A DNA stretch of 64,000 nucleotides from Arthrobacter sp. StoSoilB20 (GTDB lineage: Bacteria; Actinomycetota; Actinomycetes; Actinomycetales; Micrococcaceae). The DNA lies in the NCBI RefSeq assembly GCF_019977295.1, contig NZ_AP024651.1, positions 3,100,001 to 3,164,000 of the forward strand. Reading direction: 5' to 3'. Of the stretch, positions 1 to 12,400 are shown piece by piece (within the stretch, counting starts at the first letter, position 1; each line of letters starts with the position of its first letter). The notes under the pieces were generated by a model, which saw only the letters and a program-made list of their open reading frames with translations, did no database searches and was not told the DNA's origin. Both the position numbers and the translations under genes were made by a program.

Positions 1-1562
1 TGCTTGAAATAAGGGATGGCCGCAATACCACTGACAAGGAGCACTGCCGCGGCGGCAACTGCAGTGACCACGTGGCTTGGCCTGCGACCGGCTTTGCTTC
101 CATCCGCAGTGGTGCCAGCCGACCTGCTGCGCACCTTTTCAATCAGCCAGGCAATGCCTTCGGCAAGCTGCGCTACTCCCAAGCCCGCAAGGGGCACCAG
201 GAGCATGACGAGGATACCGAAAATACGCCATTGGTCGTCGTAGAACGGGGCTGTCAGGGTCATGAAGCGCGGGTTGTCCGTTCCCATGGTGTAGACCGAG
301 AGGAAAGCGAAAGCCAGGACAGGACCGAAGTACCACCACATCCGGATTCTGAGTACTACCGCCAGGCAGCCGAGCGCCACAAGGGCCGTCAGGATCGGCA
401 TGGCCATGGAACCGTGGTTCAGGAAGATGATGTTTTGGATTGCGCCGTTGCGGTCGGTGTCCGCGGCCCAAACCTGCTTGGAGACGCGTTCTGATTCCTT
501 CAGCATCTGGGCGATGATCGGCCAGCCAAGGACCACTGCCAGAACACCGGAGACTGCAAGGTAAACGGTGATGCCAAGGATCCTGCCCTTGCGGCGGATC
601 AGCGCGGAAAGCAACCAGAAAATCAGTACGGGGAGCACCACGAAGGCGAGCGAAGGATGGACTGCTATCAGTCCTACCGCTCCGAAGGCTATGCCAGGGA
701 TCCAGAACTTCTGCCGTTCCACTGCCCCTCTGACTGCAAGCAGGGCAAACGGGCCCACCAGCAGCATGCCTGCAAAGAATGGAATCAGCGGGCCACGCCA
801 GAGGAGATCGTACGGGTATACGGTAAACCAGCCGGAAACGGCTGCGGCGGCAGCCAAGGCAACCGGACGGCGGGTGACCAGCATGGTCAAGGCCATGGTG
901 CTCAAGGGGAGTTGAACTGCCATCATCACCAGGACAAAGACATTCAGGAATACCGGGATGCTGACGCCGCTCATCGGCCAGAAAAGCGACAACACCGCAT
1001 GGAAGGCAATCGGGTAGCTCCGGATCGGAGCCTCAGGAATTGTGGTGTCGTAGTAGGCAAAGTTGCCGGCGACACTCGGATCCCATTCGTGGTTCACCGA
1101 AATAAGCCGGATCATGTTGGCGTGCCAGGGAATATCCCAGTCCTGGTTGATCCCCTGGAGGCCTTCGGTACCCACGATCCATGAGACCGCCGCAACAACA
1201 CCGCCGGCGGCCAGGCCGGCGAGGAGGATCCACCACGAGCCCTTAAAGCCCTGTTTTCCGAAGACAGGCGGCTGGGCAGGGACCCCGAACTTATCCGGGA
1301 AATAGCGCCTCAGCGCAATCCTCACAGCAAACAGGAGCGCAGACAGGACCAGCAGGACAGCAGTCACCGGAAGCAACTGCCAGCTCAGTCCCAGCGCGTT
1401 GCCCATGACACCGATGACGGTCAAAACGCCCATTCCCAGCAACGGTGCCACTACGGGGAGCAATACGCGGCGAACACCCAAAGCTTCGCCCAGGATCCAG
1501 CCTGGACCCCACCACAACACAACGATCAGGAGTACACACAACAGCAGCGGGCCGATACCCAT
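1..1562 (-). CDS. DUF6541-type polytopic membrane protein (partial, 3' end outside window)
   Basis: An open frame of 520 codons runs off the left edge, so the C-terminus is missing. The ATG at 1562 follows an AGGA and begins MGIGPLLLCVLLIVVLWWGP, a first membrane segment. Many further hydrophobic segments follow, and the last residues seen are AAIPYFK. The pattern resembles the large actinobacterial DUF6541 membrane proteins, which often lie in cell-wall polysaccharide loci; that family call is by resemblance only. The frame opens just after the Wzt-like stop codon, so it is probably the distal gene of the glf-glfT2-wzm-wzt operon. Its place suggests a membrane step in polymer assembly, such as a lipid-linked-sugar glycosyltransferase. 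No catalytic residue can be assigned from what is visible. Confidence 0.75.
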   Translation of the reverse strand, partial: MGIGPLLLCVLLIVVLWWGPGWILGEALGVRRVLLPVVAPLLGMGVLTVIGVMGNALGLSWQLLPVTAVLLVLSALLFAVRIALRRYFPDKFGVPAQPPVFGKQGFKGSWWILLAGLAAGGVVAAVSWIVGTEGLQGINQDWDIPWHANMIRLISVNHEWDPSVAGNFAYYDTTIPEAPIRSYPIAFHAVLSLFWPMSGVSIPVFLNVFVLVMMAVQLPLSTMALTMLVTRRPVALAAAAAVSGWFTVYPYDLLWRGPLIPFFAGMLLVGPFALLAVRGAVERQKFWIPGIAFGAVGLIAVHPSLAFVVLPVLIFWLLSALIRRKGRILGITVYLAVSGVLAVVLGWPIIAQMLKESERVSKQVWAADTDRNGAIQNIIFLNHGSMAMPILTALVALGCLAVVLRIRMWWYFGPVLAFAFLSVYTMGTDNPRFMTLTAPFYDDQWRIFGILVMLLVPLAGLGVAQLAEGIAWLIEKVRSRSAGTTADGSKAGRRPSHVVTAVAAAAVLLVSGIAAIPYFK

Positions 1563-1634
1563 TCCTACGATCGCCTTTCTTAGATGCTTCCACCAGCCAT
1601 CCGTTGACAGACGACTCTTTGCAATTGGACGCGG

Positions 1635-2366
1635 TTAGTTACGTTCCCGCAGCCACGCCACAGCTTGATCGGCCGGGCCCTCGAACTGGACTGTTCCGGA
1701 GGACAACACCACGCCCCGATCGCAGATCCGGGAAATCATGTCGAGGTCATGGCTGACCACAACCAAAGTGCGCCCCTCGTCCGAGAGCTGCTTGATTTTC
1801 GCCAAGCACTTCCTCTGGAAAGGTTCATCACCCACGGCAAGGATTTCATCTACGAGGAAAATGTCCGGCTGGGTGTGAACTGCCACTGCAAAGGCGAGGC
1901 GGAGGAACATCCCCGAGGAATAGAACTTAACTTCGGTATCGATGAACTGTTCGATCTCGGAAAAGGCAACGATATCGTCGAACTTCTCTTGGATCTCCTG
2001 CTCCGTCATACCCAGGATGGCGGCGTTGAGGTAGACATTTTCACGCCCGGACAGGTCCGGGTGGAAACCGGCGCCTACCTCGATCAAGCCGGCAACCCTG
2101 CCTTTGGTTCGTACAGTCCCCTGGTCGGGCAGGATGACTCCGGAAATGAGCTTCAAAAGCGTGGACTTACCCGAACCGTTGAAGCCCAGCAACGCCACGG
2201 TCTCGCCCGGCTGGATCTCAAAACTGACATCATGCAGGGCATCGAACTTCTTGGTGAGGTCCCCCTTGCGCCCCTTCACAAGCCACACCAGCGTTTCCTT
2301 CAAGGAGTGCGAATGGCGGAGGTTGAAGGTCTTCTTCAGGCCCTTGACGATTACTGCAGCACCCAT
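1635..2366 (-). CDS. wzt: Wzt-type ABC transporter ATP-binding protein (polysaccharide export)
   Basis: A 243-residue ATPase that should power export of a lipid-linked polysaccharide with the Wzm-like permease just upstream. Walker A is GFNGSGKST (about residues 60-68), the signature is YSSGMFLRL (about 149-157), Walker B is DIFLVDEIL, and a switch histidine lies in VVSHDLD. The N-terminal stretch before Walker A (RHSHSLKETLVWLVKGRK) is typical of the Wzt/TagH/RfbE branch. There is no C-terminal carbohydrate-binding extension, so it is the short form, like mycobacterial Rv3781. Its ATG directly follows the TAA of the permease gene, and the CAGGAGG ribosome site lies inside the last permease codons, so the two are translationally coupled. 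Confidence 0.92.
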   Translation of the reverse strand: MGAAVIVKGLKKTFNLRHSHSLKETLVWLVKGRKGDLTKKFDALHDVSFEIQPGETVALLGFNGSGKSTLLKLISGVILPDQGTVRTKGRVAGLIEVGAGFHPDLSGRENVYLNAAILGMTEQEIQEKFDDIVAFSEIEQFIDTEVKFYSSGMFLRLAFAVAVHTQPDIFLVDEILAVGDEPFQRKCLAKIKQLSDEGRTLVVVSHDLDMISRICDRGVVLSSGTVQFEGPADQAVAWLRERN

Positions 2367-3224
2367 TTAGACCTCCTGCGCAAAGTGGCCCTCGAGCCGT
2401 CGGAAGACGATCTGGCCAATAACAAGGAACAGCGCCGCCATGCCCAGGCCGATGAAGCCCGTCACCAGGAGGTGCGGGGGCAATTCGACTGGCTGATTGA
2501 CGGTGGGGTACCAAAACGCCCAATGGAACAGTTCCACCGCAACGGTAATGGGGTTCAGCTGGTAGATCGTCAAGACCCACGGAGCTGCCAGGCGGCGGAT
2601 CATGGTCCAGTCGTACAGAACCGGCGATGTCCAGGTGACGATCATCATCAGCATGTCGACGATGTTCTCAGCGTCCCGGAAAAAGACATTGATGGCACCG
2701 GCCAGCAGTCCGAGGCCAGTAGCCGTGACAGCCACGATGACGAACCCCAGGAGGGCGCCAAAGAGCTGCATGAGGTCCGGATGCCATCCGCTCAGGAGGG
2801 CTGCGGCCAGCAGAACGATCAACTGCGGCAGGAAGTGCACGGCGGCCACCCATACAGAGGCCACCGGGAACAGCTCACGCGGAAGATAAATCTTCTTGAC
2901 CAGCGCCGCGTTCGACACGATGGATCGGGTGGCGTTCGAGAACGCCTCGGAGAAGAAGTTGATCACAATGACGCCGGAGAACATGTAAAGCGCGTAGTTG
3001 GGAATTTGGTCCCCAACGCGCAACACGATGCCCAAGGCGAAAAACAGGACCACGTACTGGACCAACGGCTTGACGTAGGACCACGCCAAACCCAGCACCG
3101 AGCCGCGATAGCGGACACGGAGCTCCTTGCGGACAATCAGTTTGAGCAGGTACCGCCGGCGGTAGACGTCCAGCAGTCCGGCGCCCACCCCCGGAACTGC
3201 ATACGTATCAGTGGAGTTCGACAT
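2367..3224 (-). CDS. wzm: Wzm-type ABC-2 polysaccharide export permease
   Basis: A 285-residue integral membrane protein of the ABC-2 family with about six hydrophobic segments. It has the family features YRGSVLGLAWSYVKPL (about 40-55) and an interior segment ending NVFFRDAENIVD, both usual in Wzm/TagG/RfbA permeases. It should form the channel that moves a completed galactofuranose-containing polymer, still on its lipid carrier, across the cytoplasmic membrane with the Wzt-like ATPase. The ATG lies 2 nt after the glfT2 stop and the gene abuts wzt downstream. No strong ribosome site is visible, which fits coupling to glfT2. The mycobacterial counterpart is Rv3783. Confidence 0.92.
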   Translation of the reverse strand: MSNSTDTYAVPGVGAGLLDVYRRRYLLKLIVRKELRVRYRGSVLGLAWSYVKPLVQYVVLFFALGIVLRVGDQIPNYALYMFSGVIVINFFSEAFSNATRSIVSNAALVKKIYLPRELFPVASVWVAAVHFLPQLIVLLAAALLSGWHPDLMQLFGALLGFVIVAVTATGLGLLAGAINVFFRDAENIVDMLMMIVTWTSPVLYDWTMIRRLAAPWVLTIYQLNPITVAVELFHWAFWYPTVNQPVELPPHLLVTGFIGLGMAALFLVIGQIVFRRLEGHFAQEV

Positions 3225-3226
3225 CG

Positions 3227-6462
<3,236 letters not shown>

Positions 6463-6540
6463 TCAAGGCTACCCGACATGACGCGGGTTCCCTGTATCCG
6501 GGGCGGGGCATGGTGGCGACGGGCCGCACCGGGAAACGGC

Positions 6541-6573
6541 AAGGGGAGGTTGGCCGGCGGCCAACCTCCCCTT
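6541..6573 (-). terminator. Perfect 15-bp hairpin after the diacetamido-sugar operon
   Basis: Arms of 15 bp (AAGGGGAGGTTGGCC and its complement) enclose a 3-nt loop. It lies between the end of the WbpB-like gene (6598) and the start of glf (6411). Reading leftward the hairpin is followed by TTGCCGTTTCCC, only a weak T-tract. It most likely ends the wbp-like transcript before the glf operon begins. Confidence 0.7.
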
Positions 6574-6597
6574 GGTGCTTTGCTTGATCCGGAGTGC

Positions 6598-7584
6598 TCA
6601 GAGAGTGATGACTGAGCCGGATTTCGCGGATTCCAAAACGGCCTCTGCGACCCTCAGGGTCTCAAGGCCTTCGGCCATGGTGACGATGTTCAGCGACTTT
6701 CCGAGAACTGCATCACGGAATGCCTCATGCTCCATTTTGAGGGGTTCCCGCTTGGCAAGCGCAAAGCGAGTCGAGGATCCCTCGGATACTCCACGGAACG
6801 CCGCGACGGAATCCCAGTCCGTCTGGAACGTACCGTTCTCCACGAAGGTCAGATCCGCGGAAATGGTGTCAGCAATGAACGCTCCGCGTTCACCGAGAAC
6901 CACTGTGGTGCGTTCCTTCATGGGCGACAACCAGTTGACGATGTGGTTGGTCACAACACCACTCTTGAGGTGGCCGATGGCCGTGACCATATCTTCATGC
7001 TCGCGGCCGCTGCGGGACGTAGTGTGGGCAACGACATTGACGAAGTTGCTCTGGGCCAGCCAGGCCGTGAGGTCAATGTCATGGGTTGCGAGGTCCTTGA
7101 CCACGCCGACATCGGCGATGCGGGCCGGGAACGGTCCCTGGCGCCGCGTGCTGATCTGGTAGACGTCGCCCAGGTCCCCGTTCTCCAACCGGTCCCGGAG
7201 GCTTTGCAGGGACGGGTTGAACCGCTCAATGTGCCCGACGGCGCCGATGAGGCCCCTGGATTCAAAGGCTTCAGAAATGCGCCGGCCGGACTCGGAATCA
7301 TTTGCGATCGGTTTCTCCACGAGGCAATGAACGCCAGCCTCGGCGAGCTGGAGTGCCACTTCCTCGTGCAGGATGGTGGGCACTGCCGCGACAGCCATGT
7401 CGATGCCCTGAGCGATGAGTTCCTCAACCGTGGAGAAGACCGTCAGGCCGTCGGCAACGTTGTGGGGGTCGCCGAAGGAATCGGCTACGGCAACCAAATC
7501 AACGCCTTCAAGCTCACGAATGACACGGGCGTGGTGGCGCCCCATCATTCCCAGTCCGATGAGGCCTGCGCGCAGATTTGCCAC
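6598..7584 (-). CDS. Gfo/Idh/MocA-family dehydrogenase, WbpB/WlbA-like
   Basis: A 328-residue NAD(P)-dependent sugar dehydrogenase. The Rossmann motif is GLIGLGMMGRHHARV at the N-terminus, and the family lysine lies in VEKPIAND (89-96). A further conserved stretch, GHIERFNPS, is characteristic of the WbpB/WlbA branch, which oxidises the C3 hydroxyl of UDP-GlcNAc uronic acid. With the aminotransferase and acetyltransferase encoded upstream it would make UDP-2,3-diacetamido-2,3-dideoxy-glucuronic acid. The GTG start overlaps the aminotransferase TAG by one base. The exact sugar substrate is inferred from the gene trio. Confidence 0.85.
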   Translation of the reverse strand: MANLRAGLIGLGMMGRHHARVIRELEGVDLVAVADSFGDPHNVADGLTVFSTVEELIAQGIDMAVAAVPTILHEEVALQLAEAGVHCLVEKPIANDSESGRRISEAFESRGLIGAVGHIERFNPSLQSLRDRLENGDLGDVYQISTRRQGPFPARIADVGVVKDLATHDIDLTAWLAQSNFVNVVAHTTSRSGREHEDMVTAIGHLKSGVVTNHIVNWLSPMKERTTVVLGERGAFIADTISADLTFVENGTFQTDWDSVAAFRGVSEGSSTRFALAKREPLKMEHEAFRDAVLGKSLNIVTMAEGLETLRVAEAVLESAKSGSVITL

Positions 7585-8675
7585 TAGCTGCCCGCCTTGG
7601 CCACAGCGTTGACGGCTGCAACAATCCGGTCCAGGTCATCCTGGCTCAGTGACGGGTGTACCGGCAGCGACAGGACGCTGGCAGCGGCCTCTTCAGTGAC
7701 GGGGAGGTCATCGGAGGTCTGGAAAGGTGCAAGGCGATGGTTGGGAATCGGGTAATAGACTCCGCAACCGACGTTGTATTCTTCGCGGAGGGCCTTGGCG
7801 AAACCGTCGCGGTCTTCAGCGATGCGGATCGTGTACTGGTGGTAGACGTGCTCGTAACCCTCAGCGACCTTCGGCGTGACGACGCCTTCGATGTTCGCGT
7901 CAAAGAATGCCGCGTTCTCCTGACGGGTCTTGGTCCAGCCGTTGACCTTGGTCAACTGGACGCGGCCAATGGCGGCATGGATGTTGGTCATCCGGCAGTT
8001 GAAACCAACCAGTTCGTTTTCATACTGGCGCTCCATGCCCTGGTTGCGCAGCAGGCGGAGCCGACGCTCGACGTCGTCCAGTCCAGTGCTGACCATGCCG
8101 CCCTCACCGGACGTCATGTTCTTAGTGGGGTAAAGGCTGAACATGGCGAAGTCTCCGAAGGTGCCAACCTTGCGTCCGTTGACCGCTGCGCCATGGGCCT
8201 GTGCCGCGTCCTCGAAGACCTTGACGCCGTGCTTGGAGGCAAGGGCGCCAATTGCATCCACGTTAAACGGGTGGCCGTAGAGGTGCACCGGCATAATCGC
8301 AGCGGTACGATCCGTGATCTTCGACTCCACGGATGCCGGGTCCAACGTGTAGTGGTCGGGATCAACGTCGGCAAAAACCGGAGTTGCACCCGTCAATGCC
8401 ACCGAGTTGGCGGTCGCCGCGAAGGTGAAGGACGGAACAATGACCTCGTCCCCAGCGCCGATACCGGCAGCCAAAAGGCCAAGGTGCAGGCCGGACGTGC
8501 CGGAGTTAACAGCTACCGCTGCCCTGCCGTCAAGGAGGACCTGGGAGAACTCCTGCTCGAAAGAGGCTACCTCCGTGCCTTGGGCGAGCTGGCCGGAAGC
8601 CAACACGGCATCAACGGCCTTGCGCTCTTCATCGCCGATGATGGGTTTGGCGGGGGGAATGAATTCGGGGCTCAT
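7584..8675 (-). CDS. DegT/DnrJ/EryC1 sugar aminotransferase, WbpE-like
   Basis: A 363-residue PLP-dependent aminotransferase of nucleotide-linked sugars. The expected Schiff-base lysine is Lys185 in SLYPTKNMTSGEGG. Other family features are VNSGTSGLHLGL (57-68), VPSFTFAATANSV (80-92) and EDAAQAHGA (155-163). In WbpE the enzyme moves an amino group from glutamate to the 3-keto sugar made by the WbpB-type dehydrogenase. The ATG overlaps the end of the upstream acetyltransferase gene as ATGA, and GAGGTAGAGGC serves as ribosome site, so the three genes are one coupled operon. Other 3-amino sugars cannot be excluded from sequence alone. Confidence 0.88.
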   Translation of the reverse strand: MSPEFIPPAKPIIGDEERKAVDAVLASGQLAQGTEVASFEQEFSQVLLDGRAAVAVNSGTSGLHLGLLAAGIGAGDEVIVPSFTFAATANSVALTGATPVFADVDPDHYTLDPASVESKITDRTAAIMPVHLYGHPFNVDAIGALASKHGVKVFEDAAQAHGAAVNGRKVGTFGDFAMFSLYPTKNMTSGEGGMVSTGLDDVERRLRLLRNQGMERQYENELVGFNCRMTNIHAAIGRVQLTKVNGWTKTRQENAAFFDANIEGVVTPKVAEGYEHVYHQYTIRIAEDRDGFAKALREEYNVGCGVYYPIPNHRLAPFQTSDDLPVTEEAAASVLSLPVHPSLSQDDLDRIVAAVNAVAKAGS

Positions 8676-9262
8676 GCCTCTACCTCTCGAAGGGTCTCGT
8701 TCTGTTCAACATACGTTGCGCCGGTTTCCGGACACACCCAGTTCTCACCGCTGCGCTGCAACGGGAAACCGGCCTTGCCGACCCAGCCATGACGCTTGGC
8801 CGGGACTCCGACCATCAGGGCAAAATCCGGGACGTCTTTGGCCACTACCGCTCCAGCGGCAACTGTGGCCCACCGACCAATGGTCACGGGCGCGACGCAC
8901 ACGGCGCGGGCACCGATTGAGGCGCCCTCCCGGATGGTGACGCCAACCGGCTCCCAATCATGGGCGCTCTTCAAGCTGCCGTCGGGGCCTACAGCTCGGG
9001 GGTAGGTGTCGTTGGTCAGCACAACTGCCGGGCCAATGAACACACCGGCTTCCAGTTCCGCGGGCTCGTAGACAAGTGCATAGTTCTGGACTTTGCAGTT
9101 GTCTCCCATCTTGACCCCGGTGCCGATGTAGGCACCTCGTCCCACGATGCAATTGACGCCTAGCTCGGCCTGCTCGCGGACTTGGGCAAGATGCCAAATC
9201 TTTGATCCATCACCAATTACCGCCTTGTCTGAAACATCGGCGCTCTCTGCAACCACTATCAC
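8672..9262 (-). CDS. Left-handed beta-helix N-acetyltransferase, WbpD-like
   Basis: A hexapeptide-repeat acetyltransferase. Early residues read IGDGSKIWHLAQVREQAELG, then repeated I-G-x-x-x-x units, and NDTYPRA near the middle, as in WbpD/WlbB enzymes that acetylate the 3-amino group. A C-terminal extension with CPETGA follows the helix. The GTG at 9262 (196 residues) is preferred because AGGAAGG lies 10 nt upstream and the product then matches the usual 190-200 residue length. A TTG at 9298 would add 12 residues but has no ribosome site. It is the first gene of the operon and overlaps the aminotransferase by 4 nt. Confidence 0.85.
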   Translation of the reverse strand: MIVVAESADVSDKAVIGDGSKIWHLAQVREQAELGVNCIVGRGAYIGTGVKMGDNCKVQNYALVYEPAELEAGVFIGPAVVLTNDTYPRAVGPDGSLKSAHDWEPVGVTIREGASIGARAVCVAPVTIGRWATVAAGAVVAKDVPDFALMVGVPAKRHGWVGKAGFPLQRSGENWVCPETGATYVEQNETLREVEA

Positions 9263-9478
9263 CGGTGAAGGTCCTTCCTCATTGAGCACACGCGACAACG
9301 AGATTCATCTTAGCGGAGACACCATGCCGCAGCGTCAAGGGCCATCCGCGAAGATCGATGCCCGTTTGTCCACATACGTCCTGCAAGGGGCTGCGGCGTG
9401 GCCGGACCACCCATACGGTCAGGTGTAAGGCCCACAAAGAAGGGCCGGAGTTTCACAGATCAAGGGAAGACGGAAGCC

Positions 9479-12400
9479 ATGACGTTGGAATGCACATTGG
9501 TGAGGGGACCGGCGGCTGCGGATTCTTCGGCTCCGGAGGAGCTGACCATCAAGGTCCCGGCGGGTACATCCGGGACCAGGCTTCAGTCAATCCTCGGGGA
9601 GGAGCGCGGGACTGGTCCGCTGGAAGTGGATGGACAGGATATATCGGAGATGACAGTAGGCCGTCCTCCCTTGGTGTCAGGCGCAATCATCGTCGATGGC
9701 CCTGCACCACGGCAGGCCGCCGCCCCATTGCCCCTGCCCCTGCCCCTGTTATTGCTCGTTCATTCCGGGCCCAGTGCAGGGGCTGTATTCCGTATTCATC
9801 GGGGCCGGTTCCGGATTGGCCGCGGCACCGCAGAGATTTCCCTGCCCGATCCCGGCATGTCCAGGGAGCACGCCGTTCTGGATGTTTCCAGCACAGCCAT
9901 GACCCTTAGCCGGGAAGGTGCCGGCAACCCGACCTTCGTGGATGGGCGGCCTGTCCGGCAGGCCGCCGTGACATCGCAATCAAGAATTCTCTGCGGCAAC
10001 ACCGTATTCTCCGTTACCACGGAGACGAGTCTGCTGCCACAAATTTCCAAGGATGCCGGCCGGTCCGTGGAAGAACCCCTGGAAGTGGCGCATGCCGGCC
10101 GGCAGGGAAACCGCGCGGCGATCATTCTTACCGCGATTCTGCCGCTCATCGCGGGCATCGGACTGGCCGTTGCCACAGGAATGTGGATGTATCTGGGATT
10201 CACCGCCATCTCGGCGCTCACCCTTCTGGTCCCCTTCATTGCAGGACGGAAGAACCGCCGGGACTGCGCAGCGGCTGTGGCAAGGGCTGCTCAAGAGGAT
10301 CTGGTTCGCCGGCAACGATGTTCCCCTTCCGCGGCGGAGTTGGCCGTGATGGCATCCGGGGGCTCCACAGCTGCCGCGCCAGATGCCCGGAGCGCACCTG
10401 CGGAGCCCGGTTCGTCGTCCTTCCAACCGCCAGGCCGCCTCGCCGGGGCACCCGTACTCGTTGAGCCCGGTACCTGGATACGGCTGGGAACTGCCAACGC
10501 CATGGCGAATATCCGGTTGGCACCTGATGATCCAACGTTCAACGCGCCGGAAATCGGATCAGCCGCAGTGACCTTGGACCCGGAACTTCCCACTGTGGTA
10601 CTTGACGGGCCTCACCACCACGTTGATTCCTTGCTGCGTTTCATGATGATGCAAATGGCCGCCTTCCCTGGTGCTGCACAGACGCCGGTAGTCGTCCTGG
10701 GGAGTGTCGGAAGGCTGCCGCTAAGCGCCCGATTCCTGCCGGGGGTGACACTTGCGACCACATACGAGGCCGCCCTGGCCTCTATTCGCCGGCCGGTGAG
10801 CGGTACGCGTGGATTGCTGGTCATCATCGAGCACACGGCAAGCGAAGACAAGAACTCCTTGAAGCTGGTTCTTGGCGCTGCAGAACGGAACGGGTGGCAG
10901 GTGGTCCTTTGTGGCCCATCTGATGAACGCTCCGGCCCGCTGATCAAGCTTTCCCACTCCGGGACCAAGGGAACCCTGGAAGTCGCCGGCGAGCGCCGCA
11001 ACTTCGTTCCGGACCTCGTCCCGATGGGTGTTTTCGATGCGTTCTGCCGCGGCATGTCGTCGCAGGGTCGTCACCAAGGCGCCGTACCCCAACAGTCTGT
11101 TCCTGAGCAGTGCGCCTTGGCTGCGCTTCTTCCTTTCGGGACCCGACGGGTTCTTCTTCGCTGGGAAGGGAATGCCAAGGTACCAGGGCTTGCGGCCGTT
11201 CTGGGCCAGGACCGCCACGGGCCGTTGACATTCGACTTCAAGCGCGACGGCCCGCACCTCCTGGTGGCCGGCACCACGGGTTCTGGAAAGTCCGAGCTGC
11301 TGAGAACCCTGGTGGCATCCATGGCCTTGACGTACTCCCCCGAGCACACGACCTTTCTTTTCATCGATTTCAAAGGCGGCTCCGGATTGCGCCCGCTCGC
11401 AGGACTGCCCCACTGCGTTGGCCTGTTGACCGATCTTGGCAGGCACCATTTGGATCGGGCCCTTACTTCGCTCCGCAGCGAGATCAGGTACCGCGAGGAG
11501 TTGTTCGCCGCCGCTGAAGTCACGGACCTGGACCAATACCACCGCGCGGCGGCGGACAACTATCCTGCGATTCCTCATCTGGTTTTGGTCATCGACGAGT
11601 TCCGCATGCTCATTGAGGAGGCTCCCGGCGCCCTCCGCGAACTCATGCGGGTAGCCACCATCGGCCGTTCCCTCGGAATCCACCTCGTCATGGCCACCCA
11701 GCGCCCCCAGGGCGCATTGACCGCCGATATCCGGGCAAACGTTGCCTCAAGCATCGCCCTGAGGGTGCAATCCGAAGCGGAGTCCACGGACATCATCAAC
11801 TCCAAGGTCGCAGCATCGATACCGGCGGACATTCCTGGAAGGGCCTATCTGGTCCGGGCCTCAAGTGTCCCCGAAGAGTTCCAGTCCGCGTCACTGGCAG
11901 TTCCCCACGGCACGTTGGTTACTGGTGGTCCCGGAGTTGGCGTTCCGCGGCTGGTCCATGCCACCACCCTCGTACTCAACGGTGGTCCGCTCCAACAGAG
12001 CCCGTTGCCGGACCCTCTGCGCGATCAGGCAGATTCAATCGCGGATGAGGGTGTCCGGCAGCTTTTGGCCGCTGTCAAGGACGCATGGCACCGCCACGGC
12101 GGTTCCCTCCCCCGCCAACCTGTGGCGGCGCCCTTGCCATCAGCCATTCCCTGGGCCGAAGTTCTGTTCCCCGTGCCCGACACCAAGCTTCCCGTCCACA
12201 GGGATGCCACCAGCGCTATTCCCGCCCGCATTGAAACAGAGCCTTGGAGCATCGGTCCATTGGCCTGGGTAGACAAACCGACACGGCAAGTCGTGGAAAC
12301 CCTGCAATGGTCCCCCACCAAGGACGGGCATCTTGCCATGATCGGGAGCCCTACGAGCGGAATGCACTCCTGCTTCAGGGCGGTTTCGGCCATGCTGGCA

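Noticed and set aside
9366..9374. TTGTCCACA, a perfect actinobacterial DnaA box
   Set aside because: A single box with no cluster, AT-rich zone or dnaA/dnaN genes; expected by chance.
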